DNA of 64,000 bases from Streptoalloteichus hindustanus (lineage in GTDB: Bacteria; Actinomycetota; Actinomycetes; Mycobacteriales; Pseudonocardiaceae), in the NCBI RefSeq assembly GCF_900129375.1, contig NZ_FQVN01000007.1:62001-126000 (forward strand). The letters run 5' to 3'. The notes beneath the pieces are model-generated. The model made no database searches. It saw only the letters and a list, made by a program, of their open reading frames with translations, and had not been told where the DNA came from. The number at the start of each line of letters is the position of its first letter. The stretch's first letter is position 1. Shown piece after piece: positions 24,457-31,910 of this stretch. Both the position numbers and the translations under genes were made by a program.

Positions 24457-24752
24457 GTCAGCGCAAGCAGGCTCTCGCACATGCCCACAGTGACCAGCAG
24501 AACGACTCGGGCGCGCTGCCGCGCCATGCTCTTCAACACCAGGGTGGTGTGCCCGTCATCGCGCTGCAGGCCCGACGAGACGTGCGTCCGCCGCGTCGGT
24601 CCCGCCGCGACCGACGACTTCTCACCAGCACCGAGGAGAACGGGGAGCTCCGAGTGGAGGCCGTTCTCCACCAGCTCCGGCGAATCACCACGTTCGGCCA
24701 CCCACCGCCCGTGATCTCCTCGCACACCACGTGGACGGGCCGGGCATCGTGA
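24453..24752 (+). CDS. 99-residue basic small protein, unknown
   Basis: This frame starts at an ATG overlapping the previous stop (ATGA). It begins MSQRKQALAHAHSDQQND and contains a strongly basic stretch VRPPRRSRRDRRLL followed by a short helical region. No domain is recognised, and codon use is only moderately GC-rich at third positions. The overlap with a well-signalled small gene is the main support. It may be spurious if the upstream gene is. Confidence 0.3.
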   Translation: MSQRKQALAHAHSDQQNDSGALPRHALQHQGGVPVIALQARRDVRPPRRSRRDRRLLTSTEENGELRVEAVLHQLRRITTFGHPPPVISSHTTWTGRAS

Positions 24753-24859
24753 CCATCGCCGGCGCAGCACCTCGGCCCACGTCAGTGGCCTGGCCCCGTC
24801 TGCCCAACCCGGCACGCCCACGCCTGACGCCGCTTCGCGGCCACCACGAGATCGCCCAG

Positions 24860-24910
24860 CCCCGCCCTGACCAGCACCGCCCTGACCGGCACCGCCCTGA
24901 CCGGCACCGC
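24860..24910. repeat. 15-bp tandem repeat, three units
   Basis: Units of CACCGCCCTGACCGG run from 24860 to 24904 (the first has two differences) with a partial fourth to 24910, just ahead of the histidine phosphatase ribosome-binding site. Confidence 0.8.
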
Positions 24911-24938
24911 ACAGCTGGCTCGACCAGGAGACGCCCCC

Positions 24939-25577
24939 GTGCCCCGCACCGTGTTGATCATCCGCCACGGCCACGCCCACTCCATGGCCACCTACACCCA
25001 CACCTCCGCCACCTGCCAGGGCCTCACCGCCCTCGGCCGGGAACAGGCCCGCGACCTCGCCCGCCGGCTCGCCGCCGAACACGAGGTCACCACCCTGATC
25101 ACCAGCCCCGTGCTGCGCGCCGCGCAGACCGCCACCGCCGTCGGGGCCGCCGTCGGCCTCACCCCGCGCGTGTGCCCCGACCTCCGCGTCCCCGATCCCG
25201 GCCCGGGCGAAGGCCACAGCTGGGACGCCCTGCGCACGCGCTACGGCCCCGACCCCACCCATCCCCCCAGACCCGCCTGCGGGGAGTCCTGGGCGCAGTA
25301 CCTCCAGCGGAGCCACGCCACCCTCACCCGGCTTCTGGAGGACCACGACGACGGCACCCTCGCCATCGTCGGCCACAGCGAGACCGTCCTGTCCGCCCTG
25401 ACCCTCCTCATCGGCACGCCCGTCCTGCGCGCCCTCCAGGTCGCCGTCGGCCCCACGAGCGTCACGGCCCTGCGCGCCGTCCGGGAACGCGACACTGTCC
25501 CCATCACCTGGCAGCGCTGGGAACTGTCCGCGCTCGGCGACACCTCCCACCTCACGGAGCGCGCCCTGGTCCACTGA
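24939..25577 (+). CDS. histidine phosphatase (phosphoglycerate mutase-like) family protein
   Basis: A 212-residue member of the branch-1 histidine phosphatases. The catalytic RHG is at the start (MPRTVLIIRHGHAHS, nucleophile His10). It continues with GLTALGREQARDLARRLA, TLITSPVLRAAQTA and the second catalytic His in AIVGHSETV. These cytoplasmic enzymes remove phosphate through a phosphohistidine intermediate, usually from small phosphoesters. GTG 24939 is used, with AGGAG 8 bp upstream. It lies downstream of the radical SAM/AKR/CYTH set in the same direction and could take part in the same pathway, though 187 bp separate it from the small genes. Confidence 0.88.
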   Translation: MPRTVLIIRHGHAHSMATYTHTSATCQGLTALGREQARDLARRLAAEHEVTTLITSPVLRAAQTATAVGAAVGLTPRVCPDLRVPDPGPGEGHSWDALRTRYGPDPTHPPRPACGESWAQYLQRSHATLTRLLEDHDDGTLAIVGHSETVLSALTLLIGTPVLRALQVAVGPTSVTALRAVRERDTVPITWQRWELSALGDTSHLTERALVH

Positions 25578-25601
25578 CAGCGCCCAGGCAGCGCGGCGGG
25601 G

Positions 25602-26219
25602 TCAGCTCGGCGGGGCTGGCCATGCGGTCATGGCCAGCTCCGCGACCTGGGTCAGTTCGGTCGCGTCAGCTCCGTCGCGGGCGCGTTGTGACATCCCCTG
25701 GAAGACGGCGGCGAAGTAGCCGGCCAGTGCGTTCGGGTCGGCGTCGGCGGGCAGTTCGCCGTCCCGCTGTGCGGTGCGCAGGCGTTCCCGCAGGACCGCG
25801 AGGTTGGCGTTGCGCAGGTCACGCAGGAACGCCGCGACCCCGGCATCCTGGGGCGTGACGTTGGTCGCCGCGCTGATCGTCAGGCAGCCGGCCGGGTGGG
25901 ACGGGTCGGGGAAGATCACTGCGGCCTCGCGCAGGATGCGGGCGAAGGCCCGGTAGGCCGTCGGCTCCTCCTGGAGCGCGGCGCCGACGAACGCGCCGAC
26001 GGGTGTGCTCGCGTAGGCGTGCACCACCTCCTTGAACAGCGACGCCTTGTCGCCGAAGGCCGCGTACAGGCTGGCCGGTCTGATGCCCATCGCCTCGGTC
26101 AGCTCGTTGACCGAGGTCGCCTCGTAGCCGCGCTCCCAGAACAGCCGCATCGCTGTGGTGAGGGCGGCGTCGCGGTCGAAGCTCCGGGGCCGTCCTCGGG
26201 TGCCACCTGTCCTGCCCAT
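25602..26219 (-). CDS. TetR-family regulator of an adjacent SDR
   Basis: A 205-residue regulator starting MGRTGGTRGRPRSFDRDAAL with the HTH TAMRLFWERGYEATSVNELTEAMGIRPASLYAAFGDKASLF, here given as YEATSVNELTEAMGI and RPASLYAAFGDKASLF. GRPR(S/A)FD is typical of the subgroup that controls quinone or xenobiotic reductases and short-chain dehydrogenases. A 24-bp dyad (26263-26286) separates it from the divergent SDR, strongly suggesting repression of both. ATG 26219 is preferred because GGGGGC lies before it; a start at 26237 is possible. Confidence 0.88.
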   Translation of the reverse strand: MGRTGGTRGRPRSFDRDAALTTAMRLFWERGYEATSVNELTEAMGIRPASLYAAFGDKASLFKEVVHAYASTPVGAFVGAALQEEPTAYRAFARILREAAVIFPDPSHPAGCLTISAATNVTPQDAGVAAFLRDLRNANLAVLRERLRTAQRDGELPADADPNALAGYFAAVFQGMSQRARDGADATELTQVAELAMTAWPAPPS

Positions 26220-26262
26220 GCCCCCAATGTAGAGCAATCACTCAAGAAGTCGTGCTACCGTC

Positions 26263-26286
26263 TTTGTTGAGCCATCACTCAACAAA
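26263..26286. promoter_or_regulatory. TetR operator TTTGTTGAG-N6-CTCAACAAA
   Basis: Perfect 9-bp arms with a 6-base spacer lie between the TetR gene and the SDR gene. A partial copy, AATCACTCAAGAA, occurs about 40 bp upstream. The site lies just before the SDR ribosome-binding site, suited to blocking transcription. Confidence 0.75.
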
Positions 26287-26299
26287 TGGAGGGGCAGTC

Positions 26300-27073
26300 A
26301 TGGGAGCGAACGCACTCGCCGGCAAGGTCGCGCTGGTCACCGGTGGCAGCCGGGGGATCGGCAGGGGCATCGCCGAGCGCCTGGGCAGGGACGGCGCCGT
26401 CGTGGCCGTCGCCTACGCCCGCGACCAGGCCGCCGCGGACGAGGTCGTCACACAGATCCGCCAGGACGGCGGACGCGCCTTCGCGCTGCGGGCCGAACTC
26501 GGCGTCCGCGGGGACGCCGCCGCGCTCTGGGCCGCCTTCGACGCCGAGATCACGCGGCACGCGCCCGACAACGGCGTCGACATCATCGTCAACAACGCCG
26601 GGATCGGGCGGAGCGCGAACCTGGCCGCGCTCACCGAGGAGGAGTTCGACGAGGTCTTCGCGGTCAACGTCCGCGCGCCGTTCTTCATCGTGCAGCACGG
26701 CCTGACCAGGCTCCGCGACGGCGGCCGGATCATCAACATCTCCAGCGGCGCCGCCCGCCTGGCGATGCCCGACGCCATCGCCTACGGCTCCACCAAGGGC
26801 GCCCTGGACACCTTCACCCTCAACCTGGCCAAGGAACTGGGCTCGCGCGGCATCACCGCGAACTCGGTGGCCCCCGGCATCGTCGACACCGACGTCAACG
26901 CCGGGTGGCTGCGCGGCAACGCCGAAGCCGAGGCGCACGCGGCGTCGCTGGCCGCGCTGGGGCGGGTCGGGCGGCCCGAGGACATCGCCGACATCGTCGC
27001 CTTCCTCGCCTCCGACGACGCCCGCTGGGTCACCGGCCGGGTCATCGACGCCACCGGCGGCGCTGGGCTGTGA
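26300..27073 (+). CDS. short-chain dehydrogenase/reductase (SDR)
   Basis: A 257-residue classical SDR. Cofactor motif GGSRGIGRG, the NNAG motif (IIVNNAGIG), catalytic Ser in INISSGAARL, and Tyr-x3-Lys in IAYGSTKGAL, then PGIVDTDVNAG and the C-terminal DATGGAGL. It is very similar in layout to 3-oxoacyl-ACP reductase-like oxidoreductases under TetR control that detoxify carbonyl compounds. GGAGGGGCAG precedes ATG 26300. It is a single-gene unit ending at a 32-bp palindrome. Confidence 0.9.
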   Translation: MGANALAGKVALVTGGSRGIGRGIAERLGRDGAVVAVAYARDQAAADEVVTQIRQDGGRAFALRAELGVRGDAAALWAAFDAEITRHAPDNGVDIIVNNAGIGRSANLAALTEEEFDEVFAVNVRAPFFIVQHGLTRLRDGGRIINISSGAARLAMPDAIAYGSTKGALDTFTLNLAKELGSRGITANSVAPGIVDTDVNAGWLRGNAEAEAHAASLAALGRVGRPEDIADIVAFLASDDARWVTGRVIDATGGAGL

Positions 27074-27081
27074 CCCCGCAC

Positions 27082-27113
27082 GTCCCGGCGGGAACCGCGG
27101 TTCCCGCCGGGAC
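27082..27113. terminator. terminator formed by a perfect 32-bp palindrome
   Basis: GTCCCGGCGGGAACCG (27082-27097) is followed with no spacer by its exact complement (27098-27113). It sits 8 bp after the SDR stop and faces the convergent MerR gene. Confidence 0.85.
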
Positions 27114-27183
27114 GGACGCCCCACGGGTGGGCGGGGCCCGTCGTGCTCCGGGGCCGTCTGGTCCCGCCCCGTGGGCCAGTCGG

Positions 27184-27555
27184 TCAGGCCACGGGGCGGA
27201 CCCGTCCCCCGGTCCTCTCCCGAAGGGCGGCCGCCAACCGGTCTCGGGCCTCGGTCTGGGCGGCGATCCGCTCGTTCAGGACCGCCAACCGGTCCAACGC
27301 CACCCGCAGCCCCTTGCCCGACGGTGGCGCGGCGGCCACGTCGCCGTCCAGGCACGGCAGGAACACCTGCACATCCTCCAGCGTGAGCCCGGCCGCCAGC
27401 AGGTAGCGGATGTTGCGCACCCGCACCACCGCTGTCTCGTCGTAGACGCGGTAGCCGTTGGCGGCCCGCTCGGACGAGATCAACCCCGCCTGCTCGTAGT
27501 GCCGCAGCGCGCGAGCGGTCGTCCCGGTCGCGGTGGCCAGCTCACCGATCCTCAC
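27184..27555 (-). CDS. MerR-family regulator
   Basis: A 123-residue regulator: VRIGELATATGTTARALRHYEQAGLI (quoted as RIGELATATGTTARALRHYE), the N-terminal winged helix, ERAANGYRVYDE, then NIRYLLAAGLTLEDVQVFLPC and a coiled-coil dimerisation helix. The single cysteine (FLPCLDGD) is not a typical metal site. GTG 27555 gives the standard MerR start. A GTG at 27585 overlaps the SDR stop by four bases (GTGA), so translation is coupled to the SDR whichever start is used. It probably activates the SDR-MerR operon through the long-spacer promoter at 28351-28380. Confidence 0.85.
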   Translation of the reverse strand: MRIGELATATGTTARALRHYEQAGLISSERAANGYRVYDETAVVRVRNIRYLLAAGLTLEDVQVFLPCLDGDVAAAPPSGKGLRVALDRLAVLNERIAAQTEARDRLAAALRERTGGRVRPVA

Positions 27556-27581
27556 CCGTCCCACCCCCGGGACCAGTCGTA

Positions 27582-28340
27582 TCACGCCACGACCGCCCCA
27601 CCGTCGACCGGGAACACCACGCCGGTCACGAACGACGCCGCCGGCGCGGCGAGCTGGGTGATCGCCCAGGCCACCTCCTCGGGCCGGCCGATCCGGCCCA
27701 GCGGGGTGTGCGCGAGCTGCCACTCCCGCACCGCGGCCATCCGCTCCGGCGTCAGGCCCTGGTGCTCCCCGATCGGCGTCTCGATCGCGCCGGGGGCCAC
27801 CGCCACCACCCGGATCCCCCGCGGCGCCAGCTCGACCGCCCAGCTTCGGGTCAGCAGCTCCACGGCGGTCTTGGTCGCCGCGTAGACCGCGCTGCCCGGC
27901 CAGGCCCGCTGCCCCACCGACGTGCTCAGGTTGACGATCACCCCGCGCGAGGTCTCCAGGGCCGGCAGCGCGGCCTGGGCCAGCAGGACGGGGGCGACGA
28001 GGTTCGTGGCGAACTGGGACGTGATGATCTCCGTCGTCAGCGTGCCCAGAGGCCCGCCGCGCACGATGCCGGCGTTGTTGACCAGCACGTCCAGTCGACC
28101 ACAGGTCTCCAGGACGGTGTGGACGATGCGGTCGGGCTCGCCCTCGGCGGTGATGTCGGCGGCCAGCGGGGTGATCCGCTCGTGCCCGGCAGCGGTCTCG
28201 TTGAGCGGTTCGACGCGCCGGCCGATCGCGACCACGCGGGCGCCCTCGGCGGCGAAGGCACGGGCGGTGGCCCGACCGATCCCGGTGCCGGCCCCGGTGA
28301 TGACGACGACCCTGCCGCTCTGCGGCGCGGTGCTGTTCAT
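27582..28340 (-). CDS. short-chain dehydrogenase/reductase (SDR)
   Basis: A 252-residue SDR with ITGAGTGIGRATARAFAAEG (quoted as ITGAGTGIGRATARAFA), VNNAGIVRGG, NLSTSVGQRA, YAATKTAVELL (Tyr and Lys) and PVDGGAVVA at the C-terminus. These are standard NAD(P)H-binding and catalytic motifs. The second ATG (28340) is preferred over 28349, because a promoter with its -10 at 28351-28356 would start transcription only a few bases before it, giving a leaderless or near-leaderless mRNA. The downstream MerR gene overlaps its stop. Confidence 0.85.
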   Translation of the reverse strand: MNSTAPQSGRVVVITGAGTGIGRATARAFAAEGARVVAIGRRVEPLNETAAGHERITPLAADITAEGEPDRIVHTVLETCGRLDVLVNNAGIVRGGPLGTLTTEIITSQFATNLVAPVLLAQAALPALETSRGVIVNLSTSVGQRAWPGSAVYAATKTAVELLTRSWAVELAPRGIRVVAVAPGAIETPIGEHQGLTPERMAAVREWQLAHTPLGRIGRPEEVAWAITQLAAPAASFVTGVVFPVDGGAVVA

Positions 28341-28350
28341 GCCGGCCATC

Positions 28351-28380
28351 GTTCAACCCTGCCGCCAACGACAAGGTCAA
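28351..28380 (-). promoter_or_regulatory. MerR-type promoter of the SDR-MerR operon
   Basis: On the minus strand TTGACC (28375-28380) and TTGAAC (28351-28356) are separated by 18 bp. The spacer and its edges hold an imperfect dyad, CCTTGTCG-TTGG-CGGCAGGG. A long spacer carrying a dyad is the hallmark of MerR-activated promoters. Confidence 0.55.
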
Positions 28381-28485
28381 GCCGCTGTCGTCTTGCCACT
28401 GGCAGTCAACACCGCACTACGCGGAGAGATGATCGGGGCCTCCGCTGTGGTTCTGACTGTGATGCCGGGACTCCCGACCACACCG

Positions 28486-28496
28486 TCCACAGTGGA
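28486..28496. repeat. iterated palindrome TCCACWGTGGA, copy 5
   Basis: TCCACAGTGGA flanked by G and C, in non-coding DNA between the MerR/SDR operon promoter and the TetR gene. Confidence 0.85.
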
Positions 28497-28553
28497 CACC
28501 ATCCGGGCGGCCTCGCCCCGCGTGTTCGGCGTGCGCTCACCGAGAACCCGCGG

Positions 28554-29189
28554 TCAACGACCAGACGCCTCGGCGAGGACGGCGTCCAGTCGGGTGCGGG
28601 CGATGTGTTGCGCCTGTTGCGGGGTGATGCTGCCGGTGAGGGTCAGTCCGGCGAGCCCGATGGTCAGCGCGAGGAGTTCGTGCGCCCTGGACAGGGACGC
28701 GGAGGCTGTCGAGTCGGGGCGCGTACCGGCGTTCCGGTGGAGCAGCAGGGCCACCAGGCCGGCCAGTTCCTCGTATCGCCGCTTGATCCGGTCGTTCAGG
28801 TGGGGGCGGGTCAGGGCGTGGGTCTCGAATGCCTGCATGACGCGGAAAAGCCGGCGGTCATCGTCGGTGGCGGGGATCAGCTCGCTCAGCATCGCGTGCA
28901 GCACCGTCGCCGGATCGTCGGCGTTGTCCGCCGTGCGGAGGTTCTCGTGCACGCGGCTGGCGCCGAGATCGTTGACGGCGGTGAACGCCGCGGTCAGGAG
29001 ATCGTCCTTGGTCGGGAAGTAGTGCTGGACCCGGCCGACGGAGACCCTGGCCCGCTCGGCGACGCGCCTGATGCTGACCTGTTCGGCCCCTTCGGTGTCC
29101 ACGATCGTGAACACCGCGTCGAGGATCGCGCTGCGCCGTTCGTCGTGCGCGGCGCCGCGACCCCGCACTCCCGGTCGTGGGCGTTCCAC
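28554..29189 (-). CDS. TetR-family regulator of a divergent membrane protein/esterase operon
   Basis: A 211-residue TetR regulator with the HTH RRSAILDAVFTIVDTEG, VSIRRVAERARVSVGRVQHYFPTKDDLL (quoted as RVAERARVSVGRVQHYF). The C-terminal half (LFRVMQAFETHALTRPHL, ELLALTIGLAGLTLTG) is a helical ligand domain. GTG 29189 has AAAGGGG upstream. The divergent promoter region carries two copies of a TACGAWCGTA operator inside mirror-image promoter modules, so it probably represses itself and the 29297-31125 operon. Confidence 0.88.
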   Translation of the reverse strand: MERPRPGVRGRGAAHDERRSAILDAVFTIVDTEGAEQVSIRRVAERARVSVGRVQHYFPTKDDLLTAAFTAVNDLGASRVHENLRTADNADDPATVLHAMLSELIPATDDDRRLFRVMQAFETHALTRPHLNDRIKRRYEELAGLVALLLHRNAGTRPDSTASASLSRAHELLALTIGLAGLTLTGSITPQQAQHIARTRLDAVLAEASGR

Positions 29190-29206
29190 GTGCGACCCCT
29201 TTCTGA

Positions 29207-29276
29207 GACGTTCGTATTGATTTGACCACGGACCGACCTCCGGCTACCGTCGCGGCATCAAATCAATACGATCGTA
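29207..29276. promoter_or_regulatory. mirror-image divergent promoters with two TetR operators
   Basis: A 14-bp sequence, TCGTATTGATTTGA (29212-29225), recurs as its perfect inverse at 29258-29271, 32 bp away. The outer ends carry GACGTTCGTA (29207-29216) and the perfect palindrome TACGATCGTA (29267-29276), which overlap a plausible -10 (TACGAT, or TACGAA on the minus strand) for each direction. The two promoters look like copies under one repressor. Confidence 0.75.
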
Positions 29277-29296
29277 CCGATCAGGTGGGAGGCGTG

Positions 29297-29506
29297 GTGG
29301 TCGAGCTCCTCGGGTTGGCGCTGCTGGTTCAGGGCGGCGGGGGCCTGGTCAACAACCTGTCCGGCGGCTCGAAGAGCTGGTTCCTGCTCAACTACCTGGA
29401 CATCCCGGGTGTGCCGCACCTCGCGGGGCACGCGCTGCTGCTGGTGCTCGGGCTGGTCCTTGTCCTGGGGCGCAAGGGCCGCACCCGGCCGAAGAGCGGC
29501 GGGTGA
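29297..29506 (+). CDS. small two-helix membrane protein
   Basis: A 69-residue protein with two hydrophobic helices (VELLGLALLVQGGGGLV and GHALLLVLGLVLVLG) joined by a polar loop, ending in a basic cytoplasmic tail (GRKGRTRPKSGG). GTG 29297 or 29294 follows GGTGGGAGG. The stop overlaps the next gene by four bases (GTGA), so the two are co-translated. I do not recognise a family; it may anchor or assist the secreted esterase. Confidence 0.7.
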   Translation: MVELLGLALLVQGGGGLVNNLSGGSKSWFLLNYLDIPGVPHLAGHALLLVLGLVLVLGRKGRTRPKSGG

Positions 29507-31125
29507 GCGTGATGACGCGCCGCCAACAACGCGGATGGTCGCTCTCGTTCGCCGCCCTGGCGTTGACCACGGCCCTGCCCCTTCCCGCGAGTGGGGCCGG
29601 TGTGACCACACAGGACAGTGCGGTCGTCCGGACCGATCGCGGTGCCGTGCGCGGCGTCGAACACGCCGACTACCGCGAGTTCCACGGGATTCCGTTCGCC
29701 GCACCACCGGTGGGCGAGCTGCGCTGGCGCTCGCCGCGGCCGCACGCGCCCTGGACCGGAACCAGAGACGCGACCAAGCCCGGCGCGCGGTGCGCGCAAC
29801 TGGCTTCCGTCACCGGCACCCCGGCCAGCAACGCGGAGGATTGCCTCTACCTCACCGTGACCGCGCCGCGCCCAGTCGGCCGCGGACCGAAACCGGTGAT
29901 GGTGTGGTTGCACGGCGGTGGTTTCGTTGAGGGCGCGGGCAGCGAGTACGACCCACACCGGATCGCCGTCCGGGGTGACGTGCTCGTCGTGACCGTCAAC
30001 TACCGACTGGGGATCTTCAGCAACTTCGCCCACCCGGGGTTGGACGGTTCCGGGGCGTTCGGTCTGGAGGACCAACAGGCCGCGTTGCGCTGGGTCCGCC
30101 GCAACGCGGTCGCGTTCGGCGGCGACCCCGGCAATGTCACGCTGTTCGGACAGTCCGCGGGCGGCCAGAGCGTGTGCGCGCAGCTCGCCGCACCGGGAGC
30201 GGCGGGCCTGTTCCATCGGGCCGTCATCCAGAGTTCGTTGTGCACCACCAAGATTCCGGCCAACGCGCTCGCCCCCGGGCTGCCCACGGTCTCCCCGTGG
30301 GAGACCGTGGAGAGCGTGGCCGCCCGTGGCCGGCAGACCGCGACCGCGCTGCGCTGCCCGGACCCGGCGACCGCCCTGACCTGCCTGCGCGATCTGCCAC
30401 CCGAACAGCTCATGCCGGTGTTCGGTCAGTTCGCCGGGCTGTCCTACGGCAGCCGCACATTGCCCGAGGACCCCTACCGCGTGCTGCGAGAAGGCCGGAT
30501 GCACCGGATGCCGGTGCTGTCGGGCACGACCCGCGACGAAATGACCTTCATGCAGGCCGTGATCGACCTGAGCGGCGGCCCCCTCACCGCGCGGCGATAC
30601 CGCCAGTACCTCGACGAGGCGTTCGGCGTGGACGCCGACCGGGTCGCCGCCCGCTACCCGCTCCGCCCGCACGAGCCGCCCAGCCGCACCTGGGCCGCCG
30701 TCACCACCGACAGCGCGCTCACCTGCCCCACGCTGAACCGCAGTCGCCTGTTCGCCCGGCACGTGCCGACCTACGGGTACGAGTTCGCCGACCGGACCGT
30801 GCCACCCACCCTGCCCGACGTCGGTTATCCGTACGGCGCCTACCATTCCGCCGACCTGTTCTCCCTGTTCGACCTGCGCGACGGCGCCGTCGGCCCCGAA
30901 CTCGACGCCCAGCAGCGACGCCTCGGCGACCTGATGATCGACTACTGGACGGCCTTCGCCCGCACCGCGAACCCCAACGCCCCCGGCCTTCCCCGATGGC
31001 CGCGCCTGCGACCGAACACGCCCGCCGCGCAGTCACTGGCCACCGGCCCGCACGGCGTCGGGCCCGTTGATCTCGCCCAGGAACACCACTGCCAGTTCTG
31101 GGACAGCGTCAGCGCGCTCAGATGA
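29503..31125 (+). CDS. secreted type-B carboxylesterase/lipase
   Basis: A 540-residue carboxylesterase with a signal peptide (RRQQRGWSLSFAALAL, cleavage near ASGAG). Type-B hallmarks are EDCLYLTV (112-119), the oxyanion VWLHGGGF, the nucleophile elbow FGQSAGGQS (Ser218), the acid in SGTTRDEMTF and the His in YGAYHSADL. It would hydrolyse carboxylic esters outside the cell. The frame opens with GTG 29503, overlapping the upstream stop; ATG 29512 is an equally good start. Two cysteine pairs fit extracellular disulfides. The gene is expected to respond to the TetR ligand. Confidence 0.88.
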   Translation: MSVMTRRQQRGWSLSFAALALTTALPLPASGAGVTTQDSAVVRTDRGAVRGVEHADYREFHGIPFAAPPVGELRWRSPRPHAPWTGTRDATKPGARCAQLASVTGTPASNAEDCLYLTVTAPRPVGRGPKPVMVWLHGGGFVEGAGSEYDPHRIAVRGDVLVVTVNYRLGIFSNFAHPGLDGSGAFGLEDQQAALRWVRRNAVAFGGDPGNVTLFGQSAGGQSVCAQLAAPGAAGLFHRAVIQSSLCTTKIPANALAPGLPTVSPWETVESVAARGRQTATALRCPDPATALTCLRDLPPEQLMPVFGQFAGLSYGSRTLPEDPYRVLREGRMHRMPVLSGTTRDEMTFMQAVIDLSGGPLTARRYRQYLDEAFGVDADRVAARYPLRPHEPPSRTWAAVTTDSALTCPTLNRSRLFARHVPTYGYEFADRTVPPTLPDVGYPYGAYHSADLFSLFDLRDGAVGPELDAQQRRLGDLMIDYWTAFARTANPNAPGLPRWPRLRPNTPAAQSLATGPHGVGPVDLAQEHHCQFWDSVSALR

Positions 31126-31243
31126 GCTACTCCTGCTGCACGCCCACGCGGCAGGACAAGCGGAAGGCGCAGCCCTTGCGGGCTGGTTTCGCCTCGGACC
31201 CGAGGTAGCGCAGGCTCCCTCGGCAGCAGGGCCGCCCGGGCCG

Positions 31244-31684
31244 TCAGCGGCCCGGCGGGGTCCAGCCGGCGGTCTCACCGATGTCGACCAGGCCCACCTG
31301 AGAGGGGATCGCGGCCCGTGTCCGGCCGTGCCAGCGCACCCACAACGCCACGCTGCCGGCCTCGGCCTCGGCCAGCAGCTTCCGCAGCGACCCGAGCCTG
31401 CCGGCCCGGTCGATCTCGATGGCGATCGGCGGCCGGAGCGGCCGTGCGCACACCAGGTCCAGTCGGTCCTGGCGCTCCCCCGTGCTGGTCGGGTGGGTGC
31501 TTCGGCCCGGCGCCGCCAGGTCCACGGTCCAGCCGCGGGACTGGGCCCAGCGCACGACCCGCCGGGTCAACACCTGGGTCGCTGTCGGCGCGGTCATTCC
31601 GGCGAGCCGGACCGGCAGCAGATAGGCGTGCAGATCCGCGACTAACTCCGCCGTCTCGCCGGCCGCACCGGTCGCGTTGGTCAT
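31244..31684 (-). CDS. hypothetical protein, PD-(D/E)XK nuclease-like
   Basis: A 146-residue protein with no family I can name. The first half is helical (AELVADLHAYLLPVRLAG, VLTRRVVRWAQSRGW). Then come DRLDLVCA and PPIAIEIDRAG followed by SLRKLLAEAEAGSVALWVRW. The D...(E/I)-x-(I)-D spacing on two predicted strands resembles the PD-(D/E)XK core, in which DLV supplies the Asp and AIEID the acidic pair. ATG 31684 is preferred over upstream starts because the longer N-terminus is low complexity. A small hairpin (GGGCCG-TCAG-CGGCCC) overlaps the stop. Confidence 0.5.
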   Translation of the reverse strand: MTNATGAAGETAELVADLHAYLLPVRLAGMTAPTATQVLTRRVVRWAQSRGWTVDLAAPGRSTHPTSTGERQDRLDLVCARPLRPPIAIEIDRAGRLGSLRKLLAEAEAGSVALWVRWHGRTRAAIPSQVGLVDIGETAGWTPPGR

Positions 31685-31910
31685 GACGACCACCGTAGGG
31701 ACCGGCGCGGGCCCTGTCTCGCGGCGAGGTTCACGAGAAACCGGACGCACGGCCGACGGCACCGCTGGGTCGCGAGTCGACCGTGGCTCCGGCCGACATG
31801 AGCGACCAGACCACAGTGGACAGCCGTGGGCGGAAGCCCGGCAGCACGGCTCGCGTCTCCACGACGAGACGGCGGCGGCTGCCGGATTCCCGCCCATGGC
31901 GACGACGGCG

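Noticed and set aside
24860-24910. CRISPR-like array
   Set aside because: The three 15-bp units are directly adjacent without spacers, so it is a simple tandem repeat.
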